Part shown: piece after piece, positions 59,667 through 64,000 of the stretch
Layout: the number at the start of each line of letters is the position of its first letter
Position numbering within the stretch: the first letter of the stretch is position 1
Assembly: GCA_030601885.1 (NCBI GenBank)
Contig: JAUWAU010000018.1
Span: 1-64,000 of the forward strand
Length of the DNA stretch: 64,000 bases
Direction: 5' to 3'
From: Armatimonadota bacterium
Lineage (GTDB): Bacteria; Armatimonadota; Zipacnadia; JAUWAU01
Made by a program: the position numbers and the translations under genes
Notes under the pieces: model-generated
Seen by the model: only the letters and a program-made list of their open reading frames with translations
Database searches by the model: none
Told to the model about the DNA's origin: nothing

Positions 59667-59968
59667 CCCCCGAGTCGTTCGCGTGGGCCATTGAACCTGT
59701 ACCCCCCCGGTCCGCCAAACACTTGCCCCGCCTGTACGCTCTTGCGGCGGACGTGCGCAGGAGGTGACTTGTGCTCGCGGAACGAACCACCACTCGCCTC
59801 GCGCGCCGCGGGCTGCCCCGCCCGGATTGCCATTCATGTCGGGCCATCTCGCGCTGTGACTGCCCGTGTGGGACGCCCTAACTTTGTGCGATCCGGCCGG
59901 CGGAGGTGTGCTGGGGCGCGCAGCGAAAAGACAGTGCGACTAAGCCCACTGAGCTGGAGGCCAGTGCA
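59667..59968. other. 302-base gap before the M42 aminopeptidase gene
   Basis: No gene is supported. Frames here have no family features. No clear terminator or promoter is seen, although a purine-rich GGAGG lies at 59956-59960 for the next gene. Confidence 0.5.
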
Positions 59969-61033
59969 ATGCGGAAAGAATCCCTGTCGTTTCTCCAGGA
60001 GATAGTCGAGGTGCCGTCCCCCTCGGGTTTCGAGCAGCCGGCGCAGCGCGTGATAAGGGCGCGCGTCGAGGCGTTCGCCGACGAGGTGCGAACTGATGTG
60101 CACGGCAATGTCATCGCCGCCGTCAATCCGGGCGGCAGCCCGCGGGTCATGTTCGCTGGCCATTGCGATCAAGTGGGCATGATGGTCAGATTCATTAACG
60201 ACGAGGGCTTCGTGCACTTCGCTTCCATCGGCGGCATCGATCCGGCGATACTGCCCGGCAGTAGGGTCACGATCCACGCACAGAAGGAGCCGGTGATCGG
60301 CGTGATCCCGCGCAAGGCCGTACACCTCATGCGGCCGGAGGAGCGGGGCAGTGCGAAGGTGCAGATGTCGGACCTGTACATCGATATCGGCGCCACCAAC
60401 AAACGCGCCGCGGAGCGGCGCGTGGCAGTGGGGGATCCCATCACGTATGAGCTGGGCATGCGCACCCTGAAGCGCGACATCGTGGTCTCTCCCGGCTTCG
60501 ATGACAAGATTGGCAGCTTCATCGTCATGGAGGCCCTCCGCCTCCTGTCCGGAAGGAAACTGAAGGCCGCCGTCTTCGCGGTTTCCACCGTCCAGGAAGA
60601 GCTGGGACTGCGGGGGGCCCGGACGTCCTGTTTCGGCATCGATCCCTTGGTTGGCATCGCCGTTGACGTTACGCATGCGACGGACTACCCGGGCGCTGAG
60701 AAGAAGGTTGGCGGTGACATCCGACTCGGCAAAGGCCCCGTGATCGAAAAGGGGGCCAACATCAATCCCATCGTCGGCGACCTGCTCGTGAAGGTCGCTG
60801 CCAGCAAGAAGATCCCGCATCAACTGGCGGCTGCCCCCGGAGCGACGGGCACTGATGCCAATGCCATTCAGATATCGCGCGCCGGTGTCGCTGCCGGTCT
60901 CATCAGCGTGGCGAATCGCTACATGCACACACCCGTTGAGATCGTGCACCTGCGGGACCTAACCAATGCGGCGAGACTGCTAGTGGAGGCGACCGTGCGT
61001 ATAGATGACAAGATGGACTTCGTGCCACGCTAG
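59969..61033 (+). CDS. M42-family aminopeptidase/endoglucanase-like metallopeptidase
   Basis: ATG 59969 has GCTGGAGGCC upstream, and the product is 354 residues. M42 features are present: SFLQEIVEVPSPSGFEQPAQ, VMFAGHCDQVGMMVRFINDE (first metal His, Asp), VVSPGFDDKIGSFIVMEALR (bridging Asp), STVQEELGLRGARTSCFGID (catalytic and metal Glu), VGIAVDVTHATDYP (Asp) and ISVANRYMHTPVEIVHLRDL (last His). No signal peptide. These tetrahedral dodecameric enzymes trim small peptides in the cytoplasm. The last 29 bases overlap the next gene's earliest start, hinting at coupling. Confidence 0.93.
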   Translation: MRKESLSFLQEIVEVPSPSGFEQPAQRVIRARVEAFADEVRTDVHGNVIAAVNPGGSPRVMFAGHCDQVGMMVRFINDEGFVHFASIGGIDPAILPGSRVTIHAQKEPVIGVIPRKAVHLMRPEERGSAKVQMSDLYIDIGATNKRAAERRVAVGDPITYELGMRTLKRDIVVSPGFDDKIGSFIVMEALRLLSGRKLKAAVFAVSTVQEELGLRGARTSCFGIDPLVGIAVDVTHATDYPGAEKKVGGDIRLGKGPVIEKGANINPIVGDLLVKVAASKKIPHQLAAAPGATGTDANAIQISRAGVAAGLISVANRYMHTPVEIVHLRDLTNAARLLVEATVRIDDKMDFVPR

Positions 61034-62342
61034 CGGGCACGTGCCTCAGCGTGGCTCGCGCCACCGGGTTCAACAGAGCGGGCGGACGGCTTGCGGCACG
61101 CGTCGGCACGGGCGCCATGGCCGTCGTCGTCGCGTCGTTGTCACGGGGCTCGGTGTTGTTTCACCCATCGGAGTAGGACACCGGGCGTTCCTCGAGGGGC
61201 TCAGGTCGGGCCGGTCGGCCGTGGGCCCCATCTCACGCTTCGACGCTGCGGGGCTCTCGTGCCGGCTGGCTGCCGAAGTCGAGCGGGAGTTGCTGCCCGC
61301 AAAGCCGCCGGCGGTGGATTGGGCCACCCACTACGCGGTTGTCGCAGCCTCGGAGGCCGTTGCGGACGCCGGCCTTGACGACGTGGCCGGTCGGCCGGAC
61401 ATCGGGATCAGCATCGGCGCCACGAAGGCGGGGCCGGAGCGCCTTGAAGAGGCGTGGCTCGCCATGAGCTCCGGGGGCCCCATGGCCGCTCCGGATGGCA
61501 TGGCGCGCAACCTGAGCCCGGGCGGCGTCTCCGAAGCCGTGGCGGCGCATCTCGGCCTGGTGGGCCCGCGGACGGCGGTGGCTGCGGCCTGTTCGACAGG
61601 CGCTCACAACATCATTTGGGCCGCCGAGATGGTAGCCGCCGGGCACGCGGAGGCTGCCGTCGCCGGCAGCACGGATGCGCCCATTGTTCCCACGCTTTTC
61701 GCCAGCTTTGCGAATCTGCGGAACGTGATGACGACACACAACGAGCGCGGGCCGACGGCCGTACGGCCGTTCTGCGCCACCAGGGACGGCCTGGCGATGG
61801 GGGAGGGTGCCGCGGCCGTCGTGGTGGAAGCACTGGATCACGCGAGGCGCCGGAGCGCAACCATCTATGGCGAGCTGGCGGGATGGGCCCTGGCGGCCGA
61901 AGCAGCGCACCTCACGGGCCTCCCGACACGCCCCCACGTCCCCGCGCGGGCAATCTGCCGGGCGCTTGACATGGCTCATGTACTGCCGAGCGAGATAGAC
62001 TACATCTGCGCCCACGGCACCGCGACGCGGCGCAACGACCCGTACGAGACGGATGCTTATACGATGGCGCTGGGGGAGGAGGCCAGGCGGGTGCCGATTA
62101 GCTCGATTAAGGCCATGGTAGGGCACTCCATGGCGGCTGCGGCGGCAATTGACGCAGTGGCCACACTGCTCGCCATGGAGCACGGATTCGTGCCGGCTAC
62201 CATCAATTACCACCAGTCGGATCCCCAGTGCGACCTTGACTACGTGCCGAACATCGCCCGCTCCCATGCCGTCACGTGCGCTCTGTCACCATCTTTCGCC
62301 TTCGGCGGCCACGTCGGGGTTCTACTCTTTAGAAAGGCGTAA
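61005..62342 (+). CDS. Beta-ketoacyl-ACP synthase (KAS II/FabF-like)
   Basis: ATG 61005 is the first possible start; GTG 61041 is the alternative. Both leave a basic leader before VVVTGLGVVSPIGVGHRAFL. The Cys-His-His triad is in AVAAACSTGAHNIIW (Cys196), YICAHGTATRRND (His337) and SSIKAMVGHSMAAAA (Lys369, His374). Length is normal for FabF (about 410 without the leader). It should extend acyl-ACP chains by decarboxylative condensation. It is directly followed by a BioF-type gene with no gap. Such a pair, away from other fab or bio genes, suggests a dedicated acyl product, possibly a sphingoid-base-like or alpha-oxoamine lipid rather than general fatty acid synthesis. Confidence 0.9.
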   Translation: MTRWTSCHASGHVPQRGSRHRVQQSGRTACGTRRHGRHGRRRRVVVTGLGVVSPIGVGHRAFLEGLRSGRSAVGPISRFDAAGLSCRLAAEVERELLPAKPPAVDWATHYAVVAASEAVADAGLDDVAGRPDIGISIGATKAGPERLEEAWLAMSSGGPMAAPDGMARNLSPGGVSEAVAAHLGLVGPRTAVAAACSTGAHNIIWAAEMVAAGHAEAAVAGSTDAPIVPTLFASFANLRNVMTTHNERGPTAVRPFCATRDGLAMGEGAAAVVVEALDHARRRSATIYGELAGWALAAEAAHLTGLPTRPHVPARAICRALDMAHVLPSEIDYICAHGTATRRNDPYETDAYTMALGEEARRVPISSIKAMVGHSMAAAAAIDAVATLLAMEHGFVPATINYHQSDPQCDLDYVPNIARSHAVTCALSPSFAFGGHVGVLLFRKA

Positions 62343-63596
62343 GTGCGCGACGCCACCGCCGTCGATACACTCGCCACCGCAGATGCCATGCAGCCGAAGA
62401 GCTCTGATGCTGCCCGAATAACGAGGCCTGACCTCGGGTTGGCGGCACGGCGCGAACTCGATGAGTTGGCGCGGCAGCGCCTGCTCCGAGAGCCGCGGAC
62501 GCTGAGTGCCGCCGGTCCCCGAGCTGAGATCGAGGGGCGGGAGTGCCTCATCCTCGCGTCGAACGACTATCTGGGTCTAAGCACGCATTCGGCCGTGGTG
62601 AGCGCCGCCGCAGATGCTGCCGGGCGCTACGGCGCGGGAGCGGGGGCCTCGCGGCTCGTCAGCGGCAGCCTCCCCATTCATGAGGAGCTTGAGGCGGAGA
62701 TCGCCGGACTCAAGGGCACCGAGGCGGCCATCGTGTTCTCCAGCGGCTACGCGGCCAATTTGGGCCTCATTCCGGCGCTGCTCGCCAGAGGCGACGTGGC
62801 AGTGTGCGATAAGCTCAACCACGCCAGCCTCATCGATGCGTGTCGGCTCTCAGGAGCGCGACTGCGGGTGTATGGGCACGGGGATACGACGAGGCTCGAG
62901 TCCATACTGCGCGCCGAGGCCAGCGCCGGGCGCCTCGTTGTGGTGACGGACGGCGTGTTCAGCATGGACGGCGACGTGGCTCCGCTGCCCGACGTTCTGA
63001 CGATCGCTCAGGCCTACGGGGCTTGGGTGGTGGTGGATGACGCCCATGGCACGGGCACACTGGGGCGCACGGGAGTGGGCACCGTGGAGCATTTCGGCCT
63101 CGATGCCGCGGCATTCATCAACATGAGCACGCTGAGCAAGGCGTTTGGCAGCCAGGGAGGCTTTGTCACGGGGTCCACCGAGCTGATCGCGCTTCTGCGC
63201 AACCGGGCGCGCAGTTTTGTCTACTCCACCGGGCTCGCGCCCGCATCCGCGGCGGCCGCCCTTGCAGCCATTCGCCTGGCGCGTGAGCAGCCCGAGATCC
63301 GCCAGAGGCTGTGGCGCAACGTGCGGCTGCTGCGACAGAGGATCGCGCCGGCCGGTTTGCTGCCGGTGAGTACGGACTCCCAGATCACGTCACTCATCAT
63401 CGGCGGGGTGGAGCAGGCGCTGGCGTTCGCGGACGAGTTGCTCCGGGCCGGCGTATTCGCTCCCGCCATTCGTCCGCCCACCGTGCCCCGGGGGACGAGC
63501 CGGGTGCGCATCAGCGTGACGGCGGCGCACACGAGGGAAGACGTCGAGGAAGCGGCAGCGGCCATCTGCGAGGCAGCGGAGTCTATCAAGAGCTGA
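62343..63596 (+). CDS. BioF/KBL-type alpha-oxoamine synthase (PLP)
   Basis: GTG 62343 begins in the base after the ketosynthase stop. ATG 62388 is an alternative. The 417-residue product has the family motifs: ILASNDYLGLSTHSAVVSAA, YGAGAGASRLVSGSLPIHEE, VFSSGYAANLGLIPALLARG, VCDKLNHASLIDACRLSGA, VTDGVFSMDGDVAPL, VVVDDAHGTGTLGRTGVGT (Asp232, His235) and the PLP lysine in INMSTLSKAFGSQGG (Lys266). Candidates are 8-amino-7-oxononanoate synthase (biotin), serine palmitoyltransferase, or 2-amino-3-ketobutyrate ligase. Close coupling to a KS tilts away from KBL. No bioA/B/D gene is nearby. Confidence 0.9.
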   Translation: MRDATAVDTLATADAMQPKSSDAARITRPDLGLAARRELDELARQRLLREPRTLSAAGPRAEIEGRECLILASNDYLGLSTHSAVVSAAADAAGRYGAGAGASRLVSGSLPIHEELEAEIAGLKGTEAAIVFSSGYAANLGLIPALLARGDVAVCDKLNHASLIDACRLSGARLRVYGHGDTTRLESILRAEASAGRLVVVTDGVFSMDGDVAPLPDVLTIAQAYGAWVVVDDAHGTGTLGRTGVGTVEHFGLDAAAFINMSTLSKAFGSQGGFVTGSTELIALLRNRARSFVYSTGLAPASAAAALAAIRLAREQPEIRQRLWRNVRLLRQRIAPAGLLPVSTDSQITSLIIGGVEQALAFADELLRAGVFAPAIRPPTVPRGTSRVRISVTAAHTREDVEEAAAAICEAAESIKS

Positions 63597-63607
63597 GCGA
63601 GCGCGTC

Positions 63608-64000
63608 TCAACCTCGCAGCGCAGCCTTGCGCAAGCCGTTGAACGCCTCAAGGCCAAGGTCGGCCAGGTCGGCCAGCTCAGCGCCGGCCGCGCCGGTCAT
63701 TCGGAAGTACAGGCGCCATTGCTCTCCGGCTGCTCTGCCGCAGACTTTCACCAGTATTACGTTGCGGCCCCGACGAGCGGGGCAGAGACGTGCGGTCACA
63801 ACGTCCTGATCCGGCCGAGCGACGCGGTATTGTCGTTGTCTCAGCACCTCTCGGCCGTTCACCCAGACGACAACGGGGAAATCGCTCCCCACGTGCAGCT
63901 TCACTTCGCGCTCGGTCGGCGAGTCAATCCATGCCGTGGCGTATGCCAACGCCCATGACTCGCCGGGGAATGCTCTCTTAAAGTCCAGCATGCCGTCGCG
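63608..64000 (-). CDS. C-terminal part of a secreted or glycosidase-like protein (partial)
   Basis: The frame is open to the window edge on the minus strand and ends at 63608, leaving about 130 residues. It contains AFPGESWALAYATAWIDSPT, EREVKLHVGSDFPVVVWVNG and REVLRQ, then RRGRNVILVKVCGRAAGEQW with RLYFRMTG. That is the galactose-binding-like or sugar-binding beta-sandwich with the W-x-NG pattern, seen at the ends of many exported glycosidases and peptidases. The final 30 residues are a helix. The catalytic part lies outside the window. Confidence 0.6.
   Translation of the reverse strand, partial: RDGMLDFKRAFPGESWALAYATAWIDSPTEREVKLHVGSDFPVVVWVNGREVLRQRQYRVARPDQDVVTARLCPARRGRNVILVKVCGRAAGEQWRLYFRMTGAAGAELADLADLGLEAFNGLRKAALRG

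Overview
The window is GC-rich bacterial chromosome with no plasmid or phage backbone, no rRNA and no tRNA that I could see. LpxC (lipid A synthesis), outer-envelope and lipoprotein candidates and type IV pilin-like proteins point to a Gram-negative (diderm) cell. Formylglycine-type sulfatases with Tat signals, a DUF1080 protein, a GH4 glycosidase, a pectate-lyase-like protein and many small dispersed palindromes recall environmental Planctomycetota, Armatimonadota, Hydrogenedentota and similar lineages. The phylum is an inference, not a marker-gene assignment.

Layout. 0-9.4 kb is a carbohydrate-degradation region: the end of a glycosidase, a GH4 enzyme, two tandem paralogous membrane proteins, a beta-propeller glycosidase-like protein, a sulfatase, a secreted TIM-barrel-like protein and a DUF1080 protein. 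9.5-15 kb has a histidine kinase, two secreted proteins of unknown role and an M20 amidohydrolase. 15.3-19 kb has an aspartic-protease gene broken by one TGA, then an iron-uptake operon (DtxR-type regulator, FeoA, FeoB) behind a clear promoter/operator. 20-26 kb has guaA, a pectate-lyase-like gene, a GT-B glycosyltransferase-like protein and a methyltransferase. 26-30.5 kb is a type IV pilin-like operon preceded by a secreted-protein gene with a sigma-54-type promoter match. 30.9-36.3 kb, minus strand, is a tight operon: glutamine-synthetase-like enzyme, a 711-residue protein of unknown family, dapF, lpxC. 36.4-40 kb has glutaredoxin, hisF, a second sulfatase and a dual-specificity phosphatase.

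40-41.1 kb is a RAYT transposase (REP-associated tyrosine transposase) embedded in repeats that it probably mobilises; one repeat core lies inside the next gene, a long secreted repeat protein. 44.5-46 kb encodes a cobalt-type ECF transporter pair (CbiO/CbiQ). 46.1-51.3 kb holds two pieces of a broken DUF1847 gene on either side of a 4 kb glycosyltransferase/methyltransferase block, followed by an intact DUF1847 gene with the same upstream leader.

51.4-54.7 kb, minus strand, is the most suggestive cluster: a cytoplasmic reductive-dehalogenase-like iron-sulfur protein, a non-pyrrolysine MttB-family methyltransferase and a polyferredoxin-like protein, with a perfect 11-bp-arm palindrome upstream. 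I read it as a candidate corrinoid-dependent demethylation system with an unusual reductive partner. 55-64 kb has a zinc-ribbon coiled-coil protein, a sugar isomerase-like protein, a neutral-ceramidase-family protein, a DUF4388 protein, an M42 aminopeptidase, a ketosynthase/alpha-oxoamine-synthase pair and a partial secreted protein.

Start sites were chosen from Shine-Dalgarno spacing, signal peptides and operon overlaps. Where they differ from the longest possible frame the entry says so.
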